A stretch of 34,811 nt of DNA, from positions 1 to 34,811 of the forward strand of contig NZ_JALZ01000030.1 in assembly GCF_000521785.1 (NCBI RefSeq), written 5' to 3'. The position numbers and the translations under genes were made by a program. The notes beneath the pieces were generated by a model. It was not told the origin of the DNA. It was given only the letters and a program-made list of their open reading frames with translations, and did no database searches. Each line of letters opens with the position of its first letter. The first letter of the stretch is position 1. This DNA is from Roseivivax halodurans JCM 10272 (GTDB taxonomy: Bacteria; Pseudomonadota; Alphaproteobacteria; Rhodobacterales; Rhodobacteraceae). Positions 1 to 6,381 of this stretch are shown here, piece after piece.

Positions 1-273
1 AGTCATGCGTTTGCCTGCCTTTTCCCTGCCGTTCTGTTCGGCGCCAACGGCCGCTTCGCGACCGGGTCCTCGACTACACGCCGTGAACTAGAACGAAAAG
101 CGGGGGGGAATATCGTTTGCGCACAGCAGCTTCTGCCGGCTTCCTGCAGTCACTACCGCAGGCGGCGAGATTGGTCTCGACCGAGCCCTTCGGCCCCGTT
201 GCCCAAGGGGCGCAAATTCACGACGCAGTTATTCCTTCACGCAAGTTGAACTGGATCCTCAGCACTGGAAGTT
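1..273. other. non-coding start of window
   Basis: No open frame here resembles a protein I know, and no RNA gene is apparent. It probably holds the tail of a unit lying outside the window and the upstream region of the toxin-antitoxin pair that follows. Confidence 0.4.
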
Positions 274-295
274 TTATGTAGAAACATAACTACAT
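274..295 (+). promoter_or_regulatory. palindromic operator before Phd/VapC module
   Basis: Two overlapping inverted repeats sit just before the antitoxin start: TTATGT-AGAA-ACATAA at 274-289, and ATGTAG at 276-281 paired with CTACAT at 290-295. Phd/YefM antitoxins normally bind such palindromes and repress their own operon, so this is the likely autoregulatory site. The repeats are seen directly; the binding is inferred. Confidence 0.5.
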
Positions 296-306
296 TGGAG
301 GGTGTG

Positions 307-528
307 ATGACCATCACCACCGTTTCGAGCAGAGAGTTCAACCAAGACGCCAGCCGGGCCAAGCGTGCGGCTGAGCATGGCCCGGTCTTCATTACCGATC
401 GGGGCCGGCCGGCCCATGTTTTGCTTAGCATCGAGGCCTACCGGAAGCTCACCGGGACCTCTAGAAATCTGGCGGAAATTTTGACCATGCCAGGCTTGTC
501 CGAAATCGAGTTCGATCCCCCCCCGTAG
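307..528 (+). CDS. Phd/YefM family antitoxin
   Basis: A 73-residue protein that begins MTITTVSSREFNQD, the usual N-terminal DNA-binding part of Phd/YefM antitoxins, followed by the conserved stretch VFITDRGRPAHVLLSIEAY at roughly residues 31-49. The short C-terminal tail (NLAEILTMPGLSEIEFDPP) would wrap round the toxin. I chose ATG 307 over the in-frame TTG at 295 because GGAG lies about 7 bases before 307. It is followed after 30 bases by a PIN-domain toxin, forming a type II module, and preceded by palindromes that are probably its operator. The family assignment is firm; a specific symbol is not justified. Confidence 0.88.
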   Translation: MTITTVSSREFNQDASRAKRAAEHGPVFITDRGRPAHVLLSIEAYRKLTGTSRNLAEILTMPGLSEIEFDPPP

Positions 529-558
529 CGAAATCGCAAGCCGGGCAGCCAATCTCGA

Positions 559-984
559 GTGACGTATCTACTCGATACCAATATCATCTCCGAGCTCCGC
601 AAGGTCGGAGATGGTCGTGCCGATCCAAACGTCACGCGCTGGATCGGCCACCAAGACGCCGGCAGTCTCTACATCTCTGCGCTGACCGTGATGGAGCTCG
701 AGATTGGCGTTCTGCGCATCGAGCGTCGAGACACGGGGCAGGGCGCGCGACTGCGATCCTGGCTTGAGGAGCGCGTCTTGCCAGAGTTCGCAAATCGGAC
801 CTTGCCGATCGATAGCGCCGTCGCCAGACGCTGCGCGAGACTTCATGTTCCGGACCAAAAATCAGACCGCGACGCACTGATTGCCGCGACAGCATTGGTC
901 CATGGGATGCATGTGGTGACGAGAAATGCTCGAGACTTCTCTGCGACCCATGTTTCACTGGTCGATCCTTGGATAGCTACCTGA
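559..984 (+). CDS. PIN-domain ribonuclease toxin, VapC/FitB type
   Basis: A 141-residue PIN-domain protein starting at a GTG. It opens with the classic MTYLLDTNIISELRK, where Asp6 is the first metal ligand. A second acidic site lies in VMELEIG, and the C-terminal acidic cluster lies in SDRDALIAATA before HVVTRNARDF. The length and order of motifs match VapC/FitB endoribonucleases, which cut RNA using Mg2+ and are neutralised by the antitoxin encoded just upstream. All expected catalytic acids appear present, so the toxin is probably functional. The pairing of a VapC-type toxin with a Phd-type antitoxin is common in alphaproteobacteria. Confidence 0.9.
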   Translation: MTYLLDTNIISELRKVGDGRADPNVTRWIGHQDAGSLYISALTVMELEIGVLRIERRDTGQGARLRSWLEERVLPEFANRTLPIDSAVARRCARLHVPDQKSDRDALIAATALVHGMHVVTRNARDFSATHVSLVDPWIAT

Positions 985-1165
985 GGCCTCGAAGCTGGGG
1001 AGAACATTTCTCAGAAACGCCAGGCCTATTTTGCAAAGCAGTATTGTGAGCTTGGACCGGTCGACATCGTCGATCCCCGGTCGGAAGAAATTGGGGCAGC
1101 GCTTGCAGAGGGTCGCTCGGCCGAGGCAATCGTCAGTGACCTGAGCCGGCTCTCCTATCCGAACT
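985..1165 (+). other. open-frame remnant between TA modules
   Basis: After the VapC stop the same frame stays open for about 60 codons without a start codon, reading KRQAYFAKQYCELGPVDIVD and later AEGRSAEAIVSDLSRLSYPN. The composition is protein-like (balanced, with acidic and hydrophobic alternation), so this may be the decayed end of a former gene. I do not recognise the family. No regulatory signal for the convergent YoeB gene is seen here. Confidence 0.3.
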
Positions 1166-1438
1166 CTAGTAGTGATATCGGAGCTGGGCAATTTCGAGAC
1201 GCTGGTCATCACCTTTACCGGCCACGCGATAGACCATCCTGTGCTCGTCGGTGATGCGCCGAGACCACCAGCCGGAGAACTCTCCTTTGAGCGGTTCGGG
1301 CTTGCCGGTGCCTTTGAAAAAGCTCCGGCTGGTCACCTTGATCAGCTCGTTCACCCGATCCAGTGTCTTACCGCCATCGCTGTGCTCCTGCCAATGCAGG
1401 TAATCTTCCCAAGCTTGATCCGAGAAGACGAGTTTCAC
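1166..1438 (-). CDS. yoeB: YoeB-type mRNA interferase toxin
   Basis: A 90-residue toxin of the RelE/YoeB fold. It begins MKLVFSDQAWEDYLHWQ and ends in QLRYHY, both typical of YoeB. The expected catalytic residues are visible: Glu48 in KPEPLKGEFSGWWSRRI, Arg61/Arg67 in the RRITDEHR stretch, and the terminal His89-Tyr90. YoeB binds the ribosomal A site and cleaves the mRNA there. The gene overlaps the end of the antitoxin gene by 4 bases (ATGA), so translation of the two is coupled. It is full length compared with E. coli YoeB and shows no sign of damage. Confidence 0.95.
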   Translation of the reverse strand: MKLVFSDQAWEDYLHWQEHSDGGKTLDRVNELIKVTSRSFFKGTGKPEPLKGEFSGWWSRRITDEHRMVYRVAGKGDDQRLEIAQLRYHY

Positions 1439-1686
1439 AGATCGAGTTCACGCTCCAAGCCACCGTCGGCATCGAGTTGCGCTATGGAAGCCCGCAGGCG
1501 ACGTGCGTTTTCCGGACTTTGCACCAGGCGCAGGGTTTCGTTGATCGAATTGTACTCATCCAGCGACATCATGACGACAGCTTCGCTGTTTTTACGTGTA
1601 ATAACAATGGTTTCGCGGTCATTAATCGCCATATCCATCGCCGACTTCATACCTTTACGGGCGTTGGTGTAGGTCATGACTTGCAT
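1435..1686 (-). CDS. yefM: YefM antitoxin
   Basis: An 83-residue antitoxin beginning MQVMTYTNARKGM, the recognisable YefM N-terminus, with the conserved core ETIVITRKNSEAVVMMSLDEYNSI and the C-terminal toxin-binding tail AQLDADGGLERELDL. The ATG at 1686 is preceded by GAGG at a good distance. The longer in-frame start at 1722 adds residues unlike the family and would overlap the operator region. It neutralises the overlapping YoeB and represses its own operon through TGTACA-type sites, which are visible upstream. Confidence 0.93.
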   Translation of the reverse strand: MQVMTYTNARKGMKSAMDMAINDRETIVITRKNSEAVVMMSLDEYNSINETLRLVQSPENARRLRASIAQLDADGGLERELDL

Positions 1687-1727
1687 GTTCGCCTCGCTCA
1701 GAACTGTGAGATCCAGATGCATTATCT

Positions 1728-1745
1728 AGTACATAATTCTGTACA
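1728..1745 (-). promoter_or_regulatory. YefM-YoeB operator-like repeats
   Basis: A TGTACA hexamer (1740-1745) and a near copy AGTACA (1728-1733) sit about 40 bases upstream of yefM. TGTACA is the known core bound by YefM in E. coli, so this is the probable autoregulatory operator. Direct observation for the hexamers; function by analogy. Confidence 0.55.
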
Positions 1746-1907
1746 TTTCAATGCGTCGCAACCCGTGTCCACAGCGGACCAAAAACCGGCCACTTGGCGG
1801 CGCAATACCAGGCCAATGGCGGGGAGCTACGCGTCATGGCGCGCGCGCCCAGATAGCTGGTGCGTGCCATGGCGCATGGCCCACAGGGCCGATCTTGCGG
1901 CGGATGA

Positions 1908-2024
1908 TCAGGTTGGGGCTTCGGCCTGTCGGGCGCGGATCTGGGCAAGTCTGTAGCTCTCACCATTCATCTCGATGATGTTGACGTGATGGGTCAGCCG
2001 GTCGAGGAGAGCGCCGAGCGGTCA
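1908..2024 (-). pseudogene. 3' remnant of IS21-family istB
   Basis: Reading the minus strand gives PLGALLDRLTHHVNIIEMNG followed by ESYRLAQIRARQAEAPT and a stop. This is the C-terminal end of the IstB ATPase that assists IS21-family transposition. Only about 38 codons survive: upstream of PLG an in-frame stop interrupts the frame, so the rest of istB and all of istA are missing. The stretch at roughly 1746-1907 is probably the matching IS 3' flank. It marks an old insertion between the toxin-antitoxin block and the HTTM gene. Confidence 0.82.
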
Positions 2025-2203
2025 TTCAAGCGAGGCCCCGCGAAGGACCGTAGAGAGCCTTGACTACTCGATGCCGAGCAAGGTGGTGAAACCCGTTTCT
2101 TGGTCCTCGTGCGGCAACATATCGACGCCGATGCGGGATCTCGCGCTCCTGACCCTTCGGTATTGGGACTGACCCGCTACCTCGCCTCCGGATCCGGGCC
2201 AGA
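2025..2203. other. intergenic, no gene recognised
   Basis: Between the istB remnant and the end of the HTTM gene no coding frame resembles a known protein and no clear terminator is visible. The sequence is probably the 3' flank of the HTTM transcript joined to IS debris. Confidence 0.3.
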
Positions 2204-3595
2204 TCATTGAGGTTCGGAAAGACTCGCGGCGGAACTCTGCAGAGGCACGATCCAGGAATCGCTGGAGAACCGCGCGACCTCGACCGACGTCAGGTCGATC
2301 GCAGGATCGATGAAGTTCTGGAGGGGACGGCCGTTCAGGGATTTTCGGATCTCGGCGCGCACGGAGACGTCGGAATATCCGGCCTCCTGCCATCTTTCGG
2401 CAAGCTCACCGGCGAAGTGATGCACCATGTCCGCGCGCACCATCATTTTCCTCGCCTGTCGCGGACTAAGATAGGTCTCGGGATCGATGTACCAGTGTTG
2501 GCCGTCCGCCGTCACGATGAACCGGCCGTCCGCTTGCCGGTCATAGATCCGCATCCGCCACGAGAAGCGATGACCGTCTCCGGCCCAGCGGACTTCCGAG
2601 GCAAAGGCCAGAGAACGCAACGGCAGCGCGATCTGCACCGCGATCCACGCAGACATGGCCAGAAGGGTCACCCTTGGCAGGCGGCGAGTGGTCCTGCCAA
2701 GGGTGTCCGCTGGCGCAGGCAGCGTCTCGAACCATCCGAGGCACCACCGTGCCAGCCGATGCGGCCAGTCCGGGGCGAAGAAAATCGTCGTGGCCGCGAA
2801 GGTGAGCCAGGGGAAGATGCCAATGTTGAAGAGCCCAGCATTCGCCGCGTGGAACAACGCATAGACGCAAAAGGCAGCAAGCCTTGTGCGGCGCCACAAC
2901 AGAAGCGGAGCGCCGACGAGATGCAGAGCCACCGTACCCCATGTTCCGGCAAGGATCAGCCAGTCATGGACGAAGAGCGCGCCCAGAGGGTGGCTGTCAG
3001 CCTGCGCCCGGAGCCACAATCCCAGCGGCTGACCGGCGAGCCAGTCGGAAGTGAGCTTCACCAGACCAGCGAAGACCAGCACGATCTCCATCTGCGCGCG
3101 GAGCACGAAGACGGCGGCATAGGGGACGCCGCTTGCAGTCGAACGCCGGAAGAGCCGGGCATCCAGCGAGAAGGCGCGGTGCGCCGGCAGCACGCACATC
3201 AGCAGCAGAAACAGCAGGACAAGGTAGAAGTGGTTGAGATATTCCGCCTTATCGAGAAGGAAGAAATAGCCGAACGTCACCGTGAGGACCACGATCGAGA
3301 TCCGGTAGAACAGCCCCAGCATGACGCAGAAGGCCGAGCCACCCACCAGAAGCCAGGCGAGGTGGATCCAGGGTTCGGGCAGCGGGGTGATCCAGCCGAA
3401 ACCTTCGTAGGTGAAGTGGATCTCCGGCGCGACCCAGTAGCGCCAGACGCGGTCGTACTTGACGAAACGCCAGCAATCCCAGACCAGAAGCGCCCCGAGC
3501 GCGATGCGAAAGGCGGCCAGCGACAGGGCGGAGACGGGCTGCGACAGTGTCACATGCGCTCTTCGTACCGAGGCGCGGATCATGTCGGACCTCAT
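2204..3595 (-). CDS. HTTM-domain (vitamin K gamma-carboxylase-like) membrane protein
   Basis: A 463-residue polytopic membrane protein. About six or more hydrophobic segments fill the first 300 residues, and a soluble domain follows. The segment FFLLDKAEYLNHFYLVLL (Lys116, Asn121-His122) matches the most conserved stretch of the HTTM/VKGC family, where the equivalent Lys is catalytic in human gamma-glutamyl carboxylase. Function of bacterial HTTM proteins is mostly unknown. I chose ATG 3595 because a strong GGAGGAG ribosome site precedes it; an ATG at 3619 would fall at the predicted transcription start. It is divergent from a DCC-family gene, a frequent partner of HTTM proteins, and appears to be under ECF sigma control. 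Confidence 0.85.
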   Translation of the reverse strand: MRSDMIRASVRRAHVTLSQPVSALSLAAFRIALGALLVWDCWRFVKYDRVWRYWVAPEIHFTYEGFGWITPLPEPWIHLAWLLVGGSAFCVMLGLFYRISIVVLTVTFGYFFLLDKAEYLNHFYLVLLFLLLMCVLPAHRAFSLDARLFRRSTASGVPYAAVFVLRAQMEIVLVFAGLVKLTSDWLAGQPLGLWLRAQADSHPLGALFVHDWLILAGTWGTVALHLVGAPLLLWRRTRLAAFCVYALFHAANAGLFNIGIFPWLTFAATTIFFAPDWPHRLARWCLGWFETLPAPADTLGRTTRRLPRVTLLAMSAWIAVQIALPLRSLAFASEVRWAGDGHRFSWRMRIYDRQADGRFIVTADGQHWYIDPETYLSPRQARKMMVRADMVHHFAGELAERWQEAGYSDVSVRAEIRKSLNGRPLQNFIDPAIDLTSVEVARFSSDSWIVPLQSSAASLSEPQ

Positions 3596-3620
3596 GCTCT
3601 CCTCCTCTACATGACTCATG

Positions 3621-3645
3621 GGATTAACGGCAAAGCCCCGGCGTT
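3621..3645 (+). promoter_or_regulatory. weak ECF-type promoter for DCC gene
   Basis: GGATT at 3621-3625, a 16-base spacer and CGTT at 3642-3645. One base differs from the GGAAT seen at the other local sites. The start point would be near 3652, giving a leader of about 27 bases that contains the AAGGAG ribosome site of the gene at 3679. It overlaps almost completely with the oppositely oriented promoter. Confidence 0.45.
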
Positions 3646-3650
3646 ATTCC
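3626..3650 (-). promoter_or_regulatory. ECF-type promoter for HTTM gene
   Basis: On the minus strand GGAAT (3650-3646), a 16-base spacer and CGTT (3629-3626) give the classic ECF sigma promoter layout. The transcript would start near 3619, leaving about 24 untranslated bases with a strong GGAGGAG before ATG 3595. The same GGAAT-N16-CGT pattern recurs before two other genes near the sigma factor. Confidence 0.65.
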
Positions 3651-3678
3651 TGTGAAAGTCGGCGCGAAGGAGCGAAGA

Positions 3679-4098
3679 ATGCAGCCCGGCAATCAAGCCT
3701 CGGTGATGGAGATCGTCTATGACGGCGAATGTCCCTTCTGCGCCTCCTGGGTGCGGATGGTCCGGCTGCGCGAGAGAGTGGGGGCGGTCGAGCTCGTCGA
3801 TGCTCGATCCGGCGATCCACGCCCCGCCATGCTGGCCGAGGCAGGCTACGATCTCGATCGGGGCATGATCGTGCGTTGGCGGGGCCAAGTGTTCCACGGC
3901 GATGCGGCGCTGCATCTCATGGCGGTCCAGTCCGGCCCCGGCGGCGTGGCAAACAGCCTTCAGCGCCGTGTCTTCTCATCGCCGCGGATCGCGGCGGCGG
4001 TCTATCCCTGGCTCGTTCGGGGCCGGTGGCTCGCATTGCGCATGATGGGGCGGGGGCCGATCAAGGTGCAGAGGGAAAAGTCCCTTCCGAAGGAATAG
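3679..4098 (+). CDS. DCC-family (DUF393) thiol-disulfide oxidoreductase
   Basis: A 139-residue protein with the family signature at the N-terminus: VYDGECPFCASWVRMVR, with the CxxC pair Cys18/Cys21 after Asp15-Gly-Glu. This is the DCC family, thioredoxin-fold proteins assumed to perform thiol-disulfide exchange; substrates are rarely known. ATG 3679 is chosen because AAGGAG stands six bases before it, while the in-frame GTG at 3652 has none and coincides with the predicted transcription start. There is no signal peptide, so it is probably cytoplasmic. It is divergent from the HTTM gene, and these families often occur together. Its last codons contain the promoter of the next gene. Confidence 0.88.
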   Translation: MQPGNQASVMEIVYDGECPFCASWVRMVRLRERVGAVELVDARSGDPRPAMLAEAGYDLDRGMIVRWRGQVFHGDAALHLMAVQSGPGGVANSLQRRVFSSPRIAAAVYPWLVRGRWLALRMMGRGPIKVQREKSLPKE

Positions 4099-4116
4099 GG
4101 AGAAGCGTGTCCCGTA
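4092..4116 (+). promoter_or_regulatory. ECF-type promoter for Asp-rich lipoprotein
   Basis: GGAAT (4092-4096), a 16-base spacer and CGTA (4113-4116). Hexamer sequence and spacing are identical to the promoter before the subtilase at 6322-6346. The predicted start near 4123 gives a leader of about 44 bases to ATG 4167. It overlaps the stop codon of the DCC gene, so the lipoprotein can be made on its own as well as by read-through. Confidence 0.65.
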
Positions 4117-4166
4117 GTCCTTTCACGACCCGCAGGGCGGACCAGTTCAGAAAAGGACCAGAGACC

Positions 4167-4484
4167 ATGAAACGGACCCTCATTCTCGTGGCCGCGGCCG
4201 CAGCATTGTCGGCCGGCTGCTCGACAACATCCCTCGCGGACGATGATGACGGTTTCCGCCACCGTCCCGGCACCTTCGGCATAGAGACCACCCATGGCCG
4301 GCAAGATCTTGGGCTCTACCGCATCAACGATGACGACGACGATGGGGGCTGGCGGACCCGCGCCACGCTCCGCGGCCAGGGCTGGCGCGACGACGACGAC
4401 CGCCGAGGCCATCGGGGGCGTTGGCACAATGACGACGACGACGATGATGATCGCCGCGGTCGCCGGGACGACGACGATGACTGA
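4167..4484 (+). CDS. small aspartate-rich lipoprotein
   Basis: A 105-residue protein with a lipoprotein signal: MKRTLILVAAAAALSAGCST, lipobox LSAGC with the acylated Cys at 18. The mature part is hydrophilic and dominated by Asp blocks (ADDDD, NDDDDD, RDDDD, NDDDDDDD, RDDDDD) alternating with Arg-, Gly- and Trp-containing spacers such as GWRTRATLRGQGWR. It has no enzyme motif; Asp runs of this kind commonly bind divalent cations, especially Ca2+, or basic surfaces, but that is inference. The start is set by the signal peptide. The gene carries its own ECF-type promoter, and the subtilase of the same regulon has a matching poly-Asp stretch. Confidence 0.8.
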   Translation: MKRTLILVAAAAALSAGCSTTSLADDDDGFRHRPGTFGIETTHGRQDLGLYRINDDDDDGGWRTRATLRGQGWRDDDDRRGHRGRWHNDDDDDDDRRGRRDDDDD

Positions 4485-4985
4485 CACGGGACGCGCCGAG
4501 CGCAGCTTATCCCTCGCGGCGACCGCAGGCATGGCCAAAAGAACAATCATCCCCCGGCTCGGCCCGATCTCTTCGCTTTTCGAGGCGAGGCTCGACCGCG
4601 ACCGTGCGGATTTCTCCGAGGATGCTGGACCGAACCGGCACGGGGTATCGGGCGCCGGTGAAAACCGACGCGGAGAACGCCGTGGGCCGGAGGCGTCGAC
4701 CGGCACGGAAGATCGCGAGCAGTGACGCCAGCGACCCGCCCGCTCCCGCATCCGGGGGCGGGCGCATCCCTTCGAGGGCTGACCGACGGGTGCGGGCGCC
4801 GTTCTTTCGGAGCGAGGCCCACCCACCGGTCGATCGCTCCTCGCGACACGGCCGGAGCTGGGAGGGCCGCTCTGGCCTCTCGGTCAAGAATGGCCCCCTC
4901 ACGCCACGCGACCGGCTCACTGATCCGGCCACACCAAAAGGCGTGAGGCAAAGGATCGCTAGTGGTTTGCGCCCCGAGTCCACCC
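4485..4985. other. convergent intergenic region, no gene recognised
   Basis: About 500 bases between the ends of the lipoprotein and anti-sigma genes. Several GC-rich frames are open but none looks like a real protein. An inverted repeat, CCTCACGCC (4897-4905) with GGCGTGAGG (4940-4948), lies just past the anti-sigma stop and could form a long-looped hairpin in its transcript; there is no T-run, so I do not call a terminator. Confidence 0.4.
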
Positions 4986-5750
4986 TTACCCGCCCGGTTC
5001 CGACAGAGCCGCGGCCTCTGCCTCTGCGTCCAGCGGAGCTCCGGCGCCGATGCCCGCGAGATAGGCGTCGAGGGCATCGAGCGAGGATGCCGGCGCATAG
5101 CCTTCGACGGTGCCGCCAGTTACCGCGGCGAACCGCACCTCCCAAGAGCCCCCGCCGTGACAGGCAACGGAGACATAGGTCTGCGCCTCCGTCGCGATCT
5201 CGAATTCCCGGCAGAACGCGCCCGAGGCATCGCGAAACGACGAGACCAAGGTGACATCGCCAACCTCCGTGGTGCCGCTCTCGCCGCTCCGAAGCCTGGA
5301 GAGCGGATAGGTCAGGCCAGCGCGCTCGACCCATGCGGAATCGAACGCATTCAATGCGCCCTCTTCACCGGTCGGCGCGATGATCCAGCCCGTGCCCAGC
5401 CCCACGGCCAGGGCGAGACTGGCTACAATCGCGGCAGGCCATGCGACAGACCTCGACCTTCCCTCCCGCGGCCGGCCGCCCCAGGCGACGACGTTTCCAG
5501 CCGCCTCGTTTGGCGGCTCTCTGTCGATCGTCGCGCGAACGCGTGCCATCAGGGCGTCGGGCACCGGGTCCGCCCGCTCTGCTTCGGCGGTCCGATCGAG
5601 CACCTCCCTTGTGCTGCGGAAGAGGGCGATCCGAGACGCCACGCGCTCGTCGCACCGGGCCGCCTCCACGACCCGCCGGGCGGTTGCGTCGTCCAGCGCG
5701 CCGTCGGCAAACGCCATCAAGGTCTCGTCGGTGAATGTCGCCCCGGCCAT
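4986..5750 (-). CDS. membrane anti-sigma factor
   Basis: A 254-residue protein that begins FTDETLMAFADGALDDATAR, the typical N-terminal anti-sigma layout (about residues 1-75) without the zinc HxxxCxxC motif. A single membrane span follows at about 104-124 (WPAAIVASLALAVGLGTGWII), then a periplasmic part of about 130 residues. The cytoplasmic domain should hold the ECF sigma factor and the outer domain should sense an envelope signal. It lies 35 bases downstream of the sigma gene on the same strand, the usual arrangement. The periplasmic domain has Cys residues (AFCREFEI, VSVACHGGG) that could respond to redox state; this is speculation. Confidence 0.85.
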   Translation of the reverse strand: MAGATFTDETLMAFADGALDDATARRVVEAARCDERVASRIALFRSTREVLDRTAEAERADPVPDALMARVRATIDREPPNEAAGNVVAWGGRPREGRSRSVAWPAAIVASLALAVGLGTGWIIAPTGEEGALNAFDSAWVERAGLTYPLSRLRSGESGTTEVGDVTLVSSFRDASGAFCREFEIATEAQTYVSVACHGGGSWEVRFAAVTGGTVEGYAPASSLDALDAYLAGIGAGAPLDAEAEAAALSEPGG

Positions 5751-5785
5751 TCGGTTGCTCCTTGTCTGGATCGTCTACGTCCGCG

Positions 5786-6280
5786 TTATCGGTTTAGTCC
5801 GAGCTTTTCAGCCAGCGCCACGCGGCCCCGGGCCAGGCGGCTCATCACCGTCCCCTTGGGGATCTCCAGAACCTCAGCGGCTTCGGCATAGCTCAGCTCT
5901 TCGAAGCAGACGAGGCGGATGACCTCTCTCTGATCCGCAGGCAGTGTGGCCAGTGCGGCCTCGGTTTCGCGCAAGGCCAGAGATGCCTCGCTGGCGCGGG
6001 ATCCGTCGTAGATCGCCGCCTCGGGCATCTCGTGCACGTCGACTTCGGTGCCCCGCGTGATCTGCCGGCGGGTCATGTCGATCCAGGCATTGCGCAGGAT
6101 GCGGAAAAGCCAAGGTCTCACTGCGGTCGCCGGATCATATCCCCGCCGGCCCGCCATCGCCCTCTCGGCGGTGATCTGGACCAGATCGTCCGCAACGTCG
6201 CCCCGGCGGCAGAGGGACAGGGCATAGCGGCGCAGCGCCGGAACCGCCTCGATCAGGTCAGTCTCGAAACGATCCGTCAT
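5786..6280 (-). CDS. ECF RNA polymerase sigma factor
   Basis: A 164-residue group IV sigma factor. Region 2 is visible in DDLVQITAERAM and RPWLFRILRNAWIDMTRR. Region 4 is LPADQREVIRLVCFEELSYA followed by EAAEVLEIPKGTVMSRLARG, a helix-turn-helix that reads the -35 box. I start at ATG 6280 (MTDRFETDLIEAVP); the longer frame to 6388 adds sequence that would lie under the divergent subtilase leader. It is followed by its anti-sigma factor. GGAAT-N16-CGTA/T promoters next to this gene are the natural targets. Its own promoter is not obvious: on this strand GGAAT (6350-6346) is followed after 16 bases by ATTA instead of CGT. Confidence 0.92.
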   Translation of the reverse strand: MTDRFETDLIEAVPALRRYALSLCRRGDVADDLVQITAERAMAGRRGYDPATAVRPWLFRILRNAWIDMTRRQITRGTEVDVHEMPEAAIYDGSRASEASLALRETEAALATLPADQREVIRLVCFEELSYAEAAEVLEIPKGTVMSRLARGRVALAEKLGLNR

Positions 6281-6321
6281 CCGGTTCAGGCTCTTTTCCG
6301 TACCAGCCGCGGGCTTACTGC

Positions 6322-6346
6322 GGAATAATGCCCGGAATCGCACGTA
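6322..6346 (+). promoter_or_regulatory. ECF-type promoter for subtilase
   Basis: GGAAT (6322-6326), a 16-base spacer and CGTA (6343-6346), ending 35 bases before ATG 6382. It is identical in boxes and spacing to the promoter at 4092-4116. It lies in the 101-base gap between the divergent sigma factor and subtilase genes and is partly palindromic (GGAATA...TATTCC), so it may also serve the sigma gene weakly. Confidence 0.65.
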
Positions 6347-6381
6347 TTCCCCGAGACATTCCGGAGAAGAACGGAAAAGCC

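Noticed and set aside
2207-3655. Long plus-strand frame of 482 codons opposite the HTTM gene
   Set aside because: Antisense shadow of a GC-rich gene; composition is Arg/His/Gln-rich without any motif, while the minus strand encodes a clear membrane protein.
4897-4948. Terminator for the anti-sigma gene
   Set aside because: The inverted repeat has a 34-base loop and no T-run, so it does not qualify.
4507-5334. Minus-strand frame of 275 codons in the convergent region
   Set aside because: Overlaps the anti-sigma gene in another frame and reads as Arg/Ser/Gly-rich noise.
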